The notes under the pieces are model-generated. The model did no database searches. It was not told the DNA's origin and saw only the letters and a list, made by a program, of their open reading frames with translations. A DNA stretch of 64,000 nucleotides from Numida meleagris (taxonomy: Eukaryota > Chordata > Aves > Galliformes > Numididae): NCBI RefSeq assembly GCF_002078875.1, contig NC_034412.1, forward strand, positions 13,702,995 through 13,766,994, given 5' to 3'. Shown piece by piece: positions 24,718-37,700 of this stretch. A program made the position numbers and the translations under genes. Numbering within the stretch: the first letter of the stretch is position 1; every line of letters starts with the position of its first letter.

Positions 24718-27700
24718 TTTCTATTGAATAAATTTTTGGGGGGACCTTGTTCAGGAAAACAGGATATTAGATGATGTCAGTGATGTCAGGCTACTTTCTT
24801 CTCTTTCATAATTGTCAGAAATGAATATATTCTTCAATATCAAATCTGTGCTTTCCTGAGAGGAGTTAAGAAGAAAAGATATTTTCAGCTGCTCTGTTCA
24901 GTTTTTGTATGGTCACTGGCTGAACTCTTGAAAGTGAGCATCTTTTATCTCATTAGCTTGGTTCTCTTGAGGGAGCATTTTGTAGGTGCCCTTGAACTAA
25001 GTCACTAGCATCACTCTTACTGGCTGCAAGGTACTAGTATATCTTCTTATGTTCTCTATTTTAATTACCATTTATACAGCACAAAATTCAACTCATTTTC
25101 AGTTATTATCTGATATGGAACATATACACTAATCCCCAAGGCTGAGATCCTTGTACATTTTTTATCACTTCAAGACACAGCATGTCAGTGTTTTCTGATT
25201 GCCTTATTTTTAAGCTAAATTCAGCAAGAAATGTTCCCTGAAGATCTAAATTGTTCAGAAAGATATTGCTTTGTTATGACAACCAGGCATCCCTTCTCAC
25301 CCACATGGTCCTGTCTCATTTCATATTATTGCTTTCTCTGCCTATGCTTCTTATTTCTGAAATATATGATAAAGCTTAATCTCTGGTATAAAAAGATCTT
25401 TAATTCTCTACTCCTCTTTCTTTTCATCAAATGCTTTGTGTGTGCCAGCACTTTCCTCTCATCCACAACAAAATAAAAGGTTGTCTCAGAAATGTAAAAA
25501 ATATCGACTCCTTTAGAATAGCTGGGCTCAGTAACTGAGTCAAAAAATGACTTTCCTGGGAATGTCACTTAGAGCCATCTGTCCACAGAAGATGTTTTCG
25601 CTAGCCCAATGCCCAGAGCTGTGCACAGACATTGGGCCTGCTGACTCCGGTGGACGTTGGGCTGGGTGAGCTCAAGCACAGGCACATTCCCCAGAAAGTT
25701 GCTTGCTCACCTCCATGATCTGAGTCTCAATTTACTTGTGTCTAAAAAGGGAGGAAATGTTCCATAGTTATGCCTGCCCTTTCCATCCATCATTTGGATT
25801 TTTTGTAAAATTAGAAGGAATCTAGTTGTTTTGGGCACGTTACCTGCAAAATGGATGAGTAGCTTCAGGATTCAGTGTTATTTCTAAGCCTCAGGGAAGT
25901 TTAACGCTTGTTTATTGTACCTGTGCTGGCTTTCAAAGCAGCCATAGGTGTTTGGGTGCTGGCTGGTGCAATGACATTGTTGCAAATCTGCAGAGATTCA
26001 AAGATTTAAATCACCATAACTGAAAGAGAAGTCTAGGGACTCGTATTTTCCTTTCTTTTGAAAAAGATATCCTTAAGGCTATACAGTGAACAGAACAAAC
26101 TTATCATTTCTATGTACTGAACCATGATATAGCAAGAATATCCTTAAGCTTTGAGAAATAGTTCTAGAAATGCATCACCGGATATTATATTAGAAAGCAC
26201 ACATTATAATATTCATTACAGTAGTAGAATGTGAACTGCATGTTATTGTAAAAGAAAATCCAATTTGCTGCCTACCGCCTTCAATTTGGTTTTGACAAGT
26301 ACTCAATCTTTTGCTGTATTTTGCTTTCTACATTTATCTTCTTGGGCATGTTCTGTAATGTCTGCTTAGGGCAAAAACAATAATCTGTTCATTTAATTTA
26401 CTGAAAAACCTCATGTACTCTCTTTGCTTACTAGGTACAACAATATGAAAACAAATCCCAGTTGCTAAAGATCCATTTGACAGTATGAAATAGATTCTGA
26501 CTTTTTAATTTAGGCAAAAAGCTGGAGAGGTCATAGAAGGGATGCAAATTTACTGAGCTGTGCCATTTATTTATGAATGGTTGCAAGGGAGAGTGATCTG
26601 CAAAAGCCTGTACTATTTTAACAGTGATGGATGAACCTAACCGGGTATAAAAAGAAGTGGTGTTTGACCCTTGCAGAAATGCGTTGGGAACAATCAAGAT
26701 TTTTTGACTTGGTTTAAAATCTGAGAACCTGAGTTCATCACAATTTCTGCAATTTTTCCTCAAAGTGGAACCTATTTCTAATTAAATTACAGTTTGCTAT
26801 TTGGTAATTTTTCTCACTACTAATCATGGGAGGGGAGTGGGAAGGAGGATGGCAATAGGAACTCAACAAAATCTTAACACTTCTTTTCACTTGTGCTTGA
26901 AGTGATACTGTGTGATGAAAGAGAAACTCATCTTGCCAAAATTTGAGTTGTTTAGCTCTGAGGTGTGATTTGCTTTATATTCTTTCTCAATAATCACCTG
27001 AATTTGTTTAACAGTCTTTGTCTGGAAATCTCAAAAGAGAATGGTCTATCTTGCTCTTCAATATTGAAATTTGAAGGCTGGTAAAAAGGCATCTCTAATT
27101 TTCATTCTAGTTTTACCATAGATACAAGTGTGATATTTTGAATAAGCTCTTCAAATTCTCTATTTAAAAACACCTTCCATAGCCTGCTCCCCAAGACATG
27201 TCAGATTTTAGAAAATGAAGAGGTTTTTGCTATAGAGCCCACAGAATCAGGTAATCTGGCCGCTCTGACCTAGAAAATCTTTTTTTTTCTTTTTTTACCC
27301 CAATCCCACCATTTTTTTTTTTCCCAGAAAATAAATGAACAATTACAAGGATATTAAAGTTTGTTTTTACAGTACTGTTAAACATAATGTCATGTTCCAT
27401 TGGACAGCATACACTGACGTACTTCCTGTTCCCTCACATTTAACAGGGAATAGCTGAAGGGTGCCCAAGTTTGGTTCATTATTTTTTTCTGGGATAAGCA
27501 TACTAACAGCTATACCATGGCTTTATCAGCTTGTCAAGCTGTTTTTGTAGAATCAAATACTGCCAGAGCCTATTTGATACTTCTTAGACACCTTAAATTA
27601 ACATTCTTGGTGGGAAAAGTAAGTCTGTTTGAAGACATGTTTTTGAAGAGTTTTGTTCCATAGCCAGAAATGTTTTTATGCTTAAGAAGCAAATACTGCG

Positions 27701-30700
27701 ATCCCTGTCACAGGAAAGTTCCCACTGACTTCAAATATAATTTGCCTGAGCTGGCCTGCAGGATTTGACCATCTGCAAGCTAGTCTGTAAGATAACAGGC
27801 TTTTGATTTACTTGATATAAACGTCCAATCTGTTTTACGCTCTTGTGAGCATTTTAATTTTTCTCACTATGGCATTCATTCATTATGGAGATAGGTGTGA
27901 TTTTACAAACTGTGGTGTCACATTCTGCAGCTCTGCTCTCAGGACATTTGCAACCAATTGCAGCTATTTTCATATGGCCTGAGCGTGCTCCTGAGGGTGA
28001 CTTATAGCTGGCAAGCCCATCACTGTGATTCTGAACCCCACATCTACCTGCTGCATTATCCCACTTTCCCAGTATGATTTTTAGCATAAAAAATTTCTTC
28101 TGAGTCTCCACTTTTCATTTGTTGGTGTGTCCAAAGCTGCTTCCATTGTGAAAGACCTGAACATCTTGTGTCTGAAGCCTGGTTTGGATTATCCAGAAGA
28201 AAACAATCCAACTTTTCTGGCACATTTGCAGAATTAGGTACTGTAACATCAGTAAAAATAATGACTGATGATATCAATCATTAATCTGGGGACAGAAATT
28301 CCCAGACACTCGGTGCCATGTCTCCAGCATCTTCCCTTCACACGTGTCCTTACATGAAAGCTTTGTTGGATGTTCTGTGTGGAAAGGAGTCGGGGTAAGG
28401 GTGCCAGGCCCAAGGAATGCACACCAGTGCCCCTGCAGAAGTGCAGGATGGGAAAGGCATTTTTTTAATCCATTGATCCGAGAGCATTAAACTTTAGACG
28501 TCGGGATCTTCTGAAATTGCTCTAATATTAACATACTCTAAAAGAACATGATTTCTCCTGCTGCTTGTTTTTTTCAAGAATCTCTCTGCTTTGAAGTCTG
28601 AGTTATTTCCATTTCCTAGAAATTATCCAATCTATTACTTTTTTGAATAAAGTTCTTAATCCTCAACCAATATGGAAATGCATAAGAACTTCAAAACACA
28701 CTCCTTGGTGATTTACTCTTGTCTGTCTTCATTCTGCATGAGCCTTTTAACAGTTCTCATCTCATCTGTTGACTTCCATCTCTGTTTGCTGTAATCTTTT
28801 TGCTACAGAGAGCTTCTCACAGTAATCAATGTTTCATATACAGCAATTGTGCAGGATAATTAAATAAAAACTCTATTTTAAACCAATTTAAATCAGACTT
28901 TCAGAAATGACAGTTGCTGCACTGTAAAACCAGTGAACAAACCCTTTCAAATACTTAAATCAATCCCAACTTCGTTTCATCTTTATCTTCAGAAAGCAAT
29001 TCCTGCAAATGTCAATACTGCCCTGATAGATTAGGTGATGATATCTCCATATGTTTTAGTCTCAGAGATACACTGGTATCAGACCAATTAAATGAATATA
29101 ATTGTTACTTTTCTACACGTCATAGATAGAAGCAGATTTCTGTCATGGTGCATGAGATAAGGCATGTGTTTGGCATGTATTTACTGCTGTAGTTAATTAT
29201 TAGTATTAGCATAACTTGATTTCTCATATTTATTGTGTATTCGAGATGCATAGCAGCTACTACAGATTTTATCAGCTAACAGCCAGTGATGTCATATGGC
29301 CATACAGAGTAAATATATTCATATGATGGGGAGATTATTAATCTGCTTGGGTTTCTTTTGTTATTTGGTTTGTTATCTTGGGTATTTTCTTATTTGTTGC
29401 TGTTGATTTTTGTTGTTTTTATTCTACTATTGAGGCCCAGTTTGGAGCTGTGCTGTACCAGTGCACCAGCAGAGGTAATCTTTTTGCCATAATAAAAGAC
29501 AGAGTGGAAAGAAATAATATAACAATAAGTTAGAGACACGCTAAATCACCAGCATGACAGAAACCATCTCTGCTGAATCCCATCTTTGAAGTCACATGCA
29601 ATATACAAAATTGTTTCTTTATTTTTCTTGCTTGAGTCTGCTGTTAGCAGTCTATGAACATCAAATACATATTTCAGAGCACATATTCCCAAAGAGGCTT
29701 GCAATAAAGTGACTGCTAATGTATATTCCCAAATGATATTTGCTTAGATGCCACTAGTCATCTACAGTCCTGAGTATAGAAGTAAATATCACGCAATTAT
29801 CAGTCTTGATGTTTGGCAATAGCAGTCATCTTATTCATGTATATAGGTTTTGTATTAGTAACAAATGCAGCCATAAACAGAGGCAGATCAGGAATCAGTA
29901 GCTGCCATTGCTGTGTATAGGCCATATAGCTGCTTGTCTAGCTCTGAGAACTCCCATGATTTGCAATCATTGAAAAATCAAAATCCAAATCACTAAAATA
30001 AGTAGAAAATACATAGCATTTGGATCATGTTCAAAAACTGCAGCTGGCAGAGATGGTTAATTGATCTGTAGGTTACTCCACAAAATACTAGTTATGCTTT
30101 CCACTGAAACACTTAGCTGAAGCTGTAATGTGCTTTTAATAAGACTCAGAGTTCTTACATCTAAAATGTCATTTCCAGATAGTATCATAATTTGCCTTTG
30201 CTTTTTGTGAGAATTGAAAACTGTCGCCAATTACGTTGTTTCTCAGGTAAAATTACAGCTGTGGTAGGGGATGGAACAGCTATTTCAGGGCCTATTCAGA
30301 ATGTCTGGTGGGCTGAGCGGATCTCAGCTCGGATTGCTGCTTCCACATCTGCAGACAGTGTTGCAGGTGGACTGTATTAGAAATAACTGAGAAACCAAGA
30401 GTCACTGATGGCACAAAATTGTCCAGATAAATGAATCTGAGCATGACTAACCCAGATGGTATTGGTACAAGGGCCGGCTGTCTGTATAAGAGCAGATGAA
30501 AGCAAGAAGGTAATGGTAATTTGACTGTGCCCTGGTATGTTTAATACAAAAGGGAACACACAAAAATGGGGAAAAGGGCAAATGCCTCTCATAGGCTGAC
30601 AAAAATCTGTGGCAATAAAATCAGTGCAGAGTGCATTGAAATTTAGTAAGGGTAAAGAAAGAAAGAGTTTCTATAAATACATTTGATGAAAAAACAGTCA

Positions 30701-30750
30701 TGCTATGAATTAATGGGAAAGAGAGAAAATAGAAGCCAGAGAAGCATTAA

Positions 30751-30787
30751 GTGTCTATCTATCTGTCTGTGTGTCTTTCTGTCTATC
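30751..30787. repeat. TCTA/TCTG microsatellite
   Basis: GTGTCTATCTATCTGTCTGT and following units form a short imperfect tetranucleotide repeat of TCTA and TCTG. Such tracts are often polymorphic in length. Confidence 0.85.
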
Positions 30788-33619
30788 AAAAAAGGTTAGC
30801 AGTGACCAGATACTTATGAGTCTAATAAGGTTTTAAGAAAGATCCAAAACAGATATATCAAGAACTAATAATATCAAACTGATTTGATTTTCTTCTTTGA
30901 CAGACAGCTTGCCAGCTCTAAGAGTATACTGTACTGGAAATTTAGATAAAGCTTACTGTCCTGTCCACTGACATGTTCATAAGCAGTAAGGTGGCGGAAA
31001 TGCCTCTAAGGTGTAGTGATACAGTCAATTTGGAAACTGTAATTGAACAGCAACAATTGACTATGTCTTTTTCTAGAAAGGTCTTAGGACATTTTCTATT
31101 TTAACATATTTCCCCTTTTCCTTTCTTCTGTTTTTCTTTTGACAGTGAAAAAAAAATGAAATAATTGTCGTTTAGAAATACACTTCTTTAAATTTAATAT
31201 GCTTGCCAATGAGTCAAATTCTCCTTAGGTTGGAGACGCACAGCACAATGCATGAGATGTACAGAAAAATGTTCTCGTTGTTCAATATTAAGGAAGAGAG
31301 CAAGAATAAAAACATGGTTTTCCTCTGTTAGTTTGAGCAATTTTTGGAGGAAAAAAAAGTCTATTTATTACATTCCTACTTAATAAATATGATATGAATA
31401 ACTTCGTTTTTCTTTATGTAGTTCTAATAAGCAGATTAGAGGAGGCCAGATCAGTGGGAAAAGTAAGTTGATGTTTGTGCTTTCAACAAAATGGGCTGAA
31501 GGGAAGCTGAAGCAAATCTGAGAGAGTCTGGAGGTGTCCTACTAATCTACATATCACCAAGAAAATAAGTTCTCATGCAGAAACTTTCCTGTTGCATGAT
31601 TTGTATTAGTATTCCTGTCCAAATCCATAACTGCTGATTAATGAAGATTAACGTGCCTATGGCCACAAGTAAGCTTTTCATTTTGTTATTTTTGAGCTTC
31701 TCATCTTTGTGATTAATAATTTGTCAAAAGGCTTGAATTCCAGACTCAGAATACTAAATACATTAGTAATTAGAGCTCTGCAAAATAACATTGTAAACAG
31801 AATACCCAATTAGCTTTCATATATGCTGTAAAATACAAAGACCTTCCGTAGGAGGAGGACCAAAGTCATGCAAGACAGAGGGAAATGGAAATGCTTGTGC
31901 CTGGAGGCTGACACCTGACAGAAGAATGGGGTCTGCTTCTGCCCCCTTCCTCACCAGAGACATGGCCTATGCATAAGCATGTGGGAAAGGCATGTTGTTT
32001 GGGGAATGTAAGCCTCGTGTTTGGAGATGGGGAGCCTCCAGTCCAGAATGGAAAGAGAGAGAATGAAGACCAGGAGCTCAGAAACAAATGGGAAAGACAG
32101 CACCAATTATATTAAAGTCTGTAGGCAAGCTGGCGGAGAAGATATTTGCTACTTCCAGTCCCAAATTATGCACTGAATTCCCATGCTCTCTCACGTTAAA
32201 GGAATGAGCTGTTAAAGAAACAGACATTTAAATAATGTATAGCACAGTACATCTTGGAGAACAATTTTTTTTAGTGGGACTGGCAAGGATGGTTTAAGTC
32301 AATAGGGAGTTCAAAGAACAAAGCTTCCTTTCAGTCTATGCTAAGGATAAGATTGGGTGTTAGGAAGAAATAGCATCTCTCTCAGATAAAATGAGAGAGT
32401 GCTTACTTTGTACACATGATTCACAGCCAGGATGATCTGCTCCACAAAGATGATAAGCCTTACAATAGTAGTTTGTGACTCAAACTTACATTTTCTCCCA
32501 TTGTCAGGGGAATAGCACTGTGTGGTGTTTGAGACAAATCCAATTGATTCAGAATTTTTGAATATTCTGAAAATCATAATCATTCATTTCAGCATAGAAT
32601 GGCCATCAGCGATATCAAATTCTTTTTCCTTGGTGGCATGAAGTGATAATTCTTAGAATCCCATCTTGTGTGTTGCACAGGCCAGCGATCATAAATAACA
32701 GCTAGAGACCATCATCATAAACCGCCTTGGCTGCTGAGATGGAAACAAGAGTTTTAAATGTGAACGGTTGATTAGTTCTAAATTGGTGCTATTAAGCTGT
32801 TCTTTACATTTTGGGACTTCCTTTTTTATTCAAGAAAGTACAAAAGTTGTGCTCTTACAGTCACATTATAAATTTAGAAAAATCTGTGGAAAGAAAATGG
32901 AAATGCTTTTCCCTGAAGCCAATCTATGAATATCTAACTCACTGAAAATTCTGAGGGAATGCACTCATTATTGTCACTAATGTTATTATTGGGAAATTTG
33001 TTACAAATTCTCTCACTAAAATGCGATTTTTGCTATTTGTGTCATCCAATAGAATTGTGAGTTTTGAATGAAAATAAATTCACTAGTGGTAATTTATTTT
33101 TAAAAAGGCATCTTGGGAACAATTGTGTTCTATCAAGATTTCTAAACCAATGTTAGCATCCACTGCTACTTAGGGAAACTAAGTATTTTTCAAAGTTTTT
33201 ATTAACCAAATAGTTGTGAAACTTTTACAAAAAAAGTCATAGAGCCAGTGTAACTGGAATGCTGTTATAACTGTTTGCTAACAATTGCTGAATAACTGTT
33301 CCTGCTCTTATTTTCATTTATTAATTATGTGTTTGTGAAGAAAGATGTACATTTGTTTTATTCTTTTAAAGTGGTAATTGTTTCATAGTCACCCAGTCAA
33401 CACCATTTCTATGGCCTCTGGAAATGTCCAAGATAAACAAACACTGCTTAAATGTTAGCTGCTGCTTCTGGCGCTCCTCTACTTCAGAGGCAAGCTCTCA
33501 GCCAGGATGTATGCTAATTAAGGAGGAACATTAGTTATTATTTTAAGACGGAATGGACAGCTGATACTGACAGAACCTCCTTTGGACTTCAGCTAAATAA
33601 GCAGTTCTGCCTGTATGAC

Positions 33620-33643
33620 ATTTTTTTCTTTCTTTTTTTTTTT
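33620..33643. repeat. T-rich tract
   Basis: A run of T interrupted by single C bases, low complexity. The TTTAACTTG after it is not preceded by a coding exon I can support. Confidence 0.7.
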
Positions 33644-34417
33644 AACTTGTTTTATTTTTCAATGAAAGAAATCACAGCTGATGTTTGATATCTTGGTCAG
33701 TATTTGTCTGAGTAATTGTCACATTCAGGGTAGATTGGACATTTTACTTAACTACCTTCACTGCAGAAAAAAAAATAGATGCTGATCTGGATCCATGCAG
33801 TGAATATCTTTTGCTTGGACTTCTCCAGAGAGCTAACACATGTCTTTCCCTGATTTTTGCAGAAGATCCTGCAGTGCTGGTTATTTTCCCAGTCTCTAGG
33901 GAAGCAACTGCAATGTGCCAGCACACTGTGAGTTTCAAAGCTGGCATGGAGTGCCTGCCCTCCTGCTGAGAGGCCTTCATAAAAATAAGGTGACCTCAGT
34001 AAAATTACCCAGCAGGCCTTGGTAAAAATGAGCAGAGGAGACCAACTGTTAATATGATGATGTCAAGCACGTTTTTCTACAGTAATGTAGTTGCTAGTGC
34101 TGCAATCAAGGAAAAAAAGCAAGGAAATCTGGGAGAAAAGCTGCTTTTTCCATTTACTTCAACATTATGCCTAGACTAGAAAAATAAAAGCAAGCAAAAT
34201 TAGTTTATTTAACCCTTGCAAATGCCTGTATATAACTGAAAAACTTGATGTTTCTTTCAGGGTTTTGATCTTAGCCCAACATTCTGGCAGTGCGGCCACT
34301 GCTGTAAGCAGGCTTTGGACACTGTGCAAACATGAATTCATGCAGTTCTGGTTGCAGGTTGCCCAGATTTCATAGCAAAAAAATGAAGAGATATTATGGA
34401 AGGGAGCAAGATTCCTA

Positions 34418-34742
34418 GGCCACTCCAAAAGTAATGCCTCCTATTTATTTCCATGGAAACTACAACAGATACAAAGAACATAATAATACTAGTTAATAGA
34501 GCAAATTCTCAGCTAGAAGACACTACTTTTCAACGTAGTCACCACCATCAGATGTGCATTTTTACCAGCAACGAACAAGAGCTTGCATGCTGCACCCATA
34601 AAAATCTTCACCAGTGGAGGTGACCCACTGTCACCACGGCTCCTCACTGGAAACACACCACCTACCTCCTCACTGTGCTCACATCCTCTGTTTGGTCTCC
34701 ATAATCATTCAGCAGTCACCAGCAAATGTGAGTGGGAGCTAC
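34418..34742 (-). mobile_element. Galluhop-type mariner, internally deleted and truncated
   Basis: The element begins GGCCACTCCAAAAGTAATGC right after a TA dinucleotide (34416-34417), as expected for a mariner end at its TA target. Read on the minus strand, a transposase helix-turn-helix piece (YGDQTEDVSTVRR, 34675-34713) lies only about 130 bp from the C-terminal piece (GDYVEK, 34526-34543). In a full mariner these are several hundred bases apart, so the catalytic DDD/E core has been removed. The far terminal repeat is missing, since homology fades at about 34742. Stop codons interrupt both pieces. The layout matches my memory of the chicken Galluhop consensus. It is non-autonomous and dead. 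Confidence 0.9.
34526..34713 (-). pseudogene. Mariner transposase remnants (HTH joined to C-terminus)
   Basis: Only two pieces of the transposase remain, in the order N-terminal to C-terminal along the minus strand. The first is part of the DNA-binding helix-turn-helix region, and the second a C-terminal stretch with ALVRCW, KCTSDGGDYVEK and in-frame stops. In mariner proteins the first recognises the terminal repeats. The catalytic domain between them is absent, so no active protein can be made. Confidence 0.8.
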
Positions 34743-37700
34743 TGATGATATAGAGATAGATGGGCATTTGGCCTATTGCTTTCCTGGCTTTGCCTTAGAC
34801 TCTGAACAGGACGTACAATCGCAGGCATACTGAAAAAAGGACTCAAGTGGCCTTCAGGCTGTTATCTCTAAATCCTTAGGTGCGTTGTGAAAATTAACCC
34901 TAAAAACTTCTCGAGAGTTATCTGTTTTTATTATGGGATCTCACTTTTATGGGAAATTGATTTATAATTAGAGAACTGAGAAGAAGTTTGAAAATCTTAA
35001 CAAACATACCGAATAAAAGAATTCGAGGCAAATCTAGGTATAACGAGCACAACTATCAACTGTTTGTGCTTTGCATATGCAATTTGACTGTGGTATGTGA
35101 TAGAAATACAGATGGGTGGGTGAATAGATATTTTCCTAGGCAGCTAGGAATAAACAATGATTTATCAATAAATTCTCAACAGTTGTATCTTGTTCATCTA
35201 AAGCATCATCACTTTGAGAAAGCTGAACAAATAAAATGCTTTTAACTTTGGAATAATTCAGCATTTTCAGTTCTCTCATGTATCAAAACTTTACAAAAGA
35301 GTGGAGTTTTTTTGCGTATGATTAACAGTGTATTAATAAATTAAAATTCTCACCCTACCCTTGCCCACCATGAAATGTCATTTTCTTTTGGTGTGTGTGT
35401 AAAGACTATATTAAGACTTGGAACTACATAATTGAAACTTTCTACTGCATTTAAATTTCTCTTTAATCTCCAAAATAAAACACACATGAATGGTTGCCTA
35501 ACTAAATCATCTAAAATGTCGCAAAGCTAATTATAGTTAATTACAAATTGAGGATATCGCTCACATTTAAAACTAAAATTTTGTGACATCAGTATGGTAA
35601 ATTGCAAATATTTGAGTGTGAAGACAATCTTTATAAAATCAAGTCATCTCAATGACAGGTTATTAATTTTTTTTAATTTTGGTATAGAGAGTATAACCTT
35701 ATCAGAAATTGTTGTTTGAAGTGCAGTTTCTTGTGGATAAGGTTGACTTAACCTGTAAGGAACTCCACAGATCAGCAATGTGGGTAAGACATTTTCTACT
35801 CAGATGGCCTGAAGACTAGTCTACAATTTTCCATTCTTCAGGATATTTTCGTGTTTCATAGCCTGTTAGGAAAATCTTTTAGGAAAATATTTTTTGACTG
35901 GTTTTGTGCCTCCTTGGAATTCGTCACTGCCCAAAACAAATTGTTGTTTGTATTGATCACAGAAAAAAATCGTGTTAGAATTAATGATACGCTGAAGAGC
36001 TATGCTCTGTTCCTTCAAAAGCTGCAGTCAGGAAAAAAAGTATTTTTATTAAAAAATGTTCCATCTCATGCAGTTATTTTTTAAAAAATTATGGAATCAG
36101 ACAAAAAATGCTTAAATAAAATGTCATTATGAAGATAAAGTTTCGTTTCAAAATGGCTAGAATATGAATCAAATGGATACTTAAGTAACTTTAAAGTGCA
36201 TTAGATTTAGATGAAATGTTCTGTCACTGCTAAACTTTAATGTCTTGTTTAAAGAAATGTTAACTTACATTTTTCACAGTGATCTATTGTTGAGTAGATA
36301 CGGATACAACGTGTTGGAAACCAAATGGAAAAGAATTGAGGAAAAAGAAAACTATTACACCTTTATATTTACCAAGAAAATTTTTGCTGATGTTTTGAAT
36401 TCCAAAGATTATTTGAAGTGAATGTGCACATGGTTGATGTTAACATATTTTCTGCTTTATTGTCAAGATGTAATGGTTTTATTTATTGGTGTTTTTTTTA
36501 ATCAAACATATCAAATGATTATTCAGTAGCATTTCAGCTACAGGATACATTTTCAGCATTGAATTTGGATATTGCTACAAAGCATTGTAAAATATTTTGC
36601 ATTTGAACCAAAATTAATTTGATCTAATAACAAAATACAGATTCAGCTATTCCGGAATATTTAGTCAATTTCTGTATTTCAACATATGTATCAGTGATCT
36701 AGTAAATGTGACTAGTTTTACTGCTGCTGTATTTAGTTATTTAAAGTAGAAAGTACAAGAGTAACTTCAGGAGGCATTTGTAAGACTTGGTGACTGTAGG
36801 ATAAAATGGTACGTGAAATTTGGTGTGAAGAATGGTCCAGTGACACAGAAGAAGAAAACTACTTGAGCTCAGCATGAAATCTTCAATTGTCATGAGCAAG
36901 ATCTGGCTTCTGTTATAGATAGTATTGGTGAAAAGTATCAGCTTGGTGTTTGGTGAGATTCCAAAACAAATCACGTATGAATTACTAAGGAAGGGAGAAA
37001 TAAAACATGCTATTATATCTCTCTGTAAATACAATCTTCATCCCCACCATGAATGCCGCAGTTTTCTTTGTTGTCTCACCCATCTCACAGAGGATACATT
37101 AGAATTGAGAAGGTTTAAAGAAAGGAAATAAGAGTGGTTTGTATATATGGATGGCTAAGTGGACTGGGACTTCTCATTGGAAAGAAGACAGTTGGGAAAA
37201 GGAAGCTAAACTTTTTGTTACTTTGTTAAATACAAATATTTTTAATGTGATATTTGAAAGTCCTTTATTTTCTTGTCCTTTTGACTGTTTCTGTGTTCTT
37301 TATGGCTTCACATAGGGTAAATGTAATCTACCTTGAGAACTTCATGTCGTCATAATGGTCCAGGTTCGTCTTCAGTAGAAATCTTCAGTCAAAATCCCAG
37401 TGGGATTAGATTCAGGCTATGTAAATACAGTCCTTTGAGACAAGGAAATTCATCTAAAGAGTTAAATCCTGTTCATCACAGTCAATATTGCTGTTTGCTT
37501 CAGAGGCATTTCTTATTTGAATAAGAGCATTATCCATAATTAGCAATTCCTTACAAAGCTTGCATCAATGGAGGTTCTCCATTCTTGTCTCTTGGAGGCA
37601 AAGGAAAGAATGAAAAGAGAGGAAAAAAAATTACAATAGATGCTCTTATCAGCTGGTTTAATCAGGTAAGCACTTTTCACTCTGTTTCCTTGGAAAAGAA

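Larger units (their letters stand above)
24718..34417. other. Unique AT-rich DNA, no gene seen
   Basis: In nearly 10 kb I find no supported exon or RNA gene. T-rich tracts occur at 27280-27325 and 33620-33643, and a TCTA/TCTG microsatellite at 30751-30787. A tandem copy of TGATGTCAG lies at 24772-24789. The frame at 30192-30380 has a less biased composition than most but no recognised domain. The 110-codon minus-strand frame at 26431-26763 has none either. A GC-richer spot lies at 25590-25700. Confidence 0.5.
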
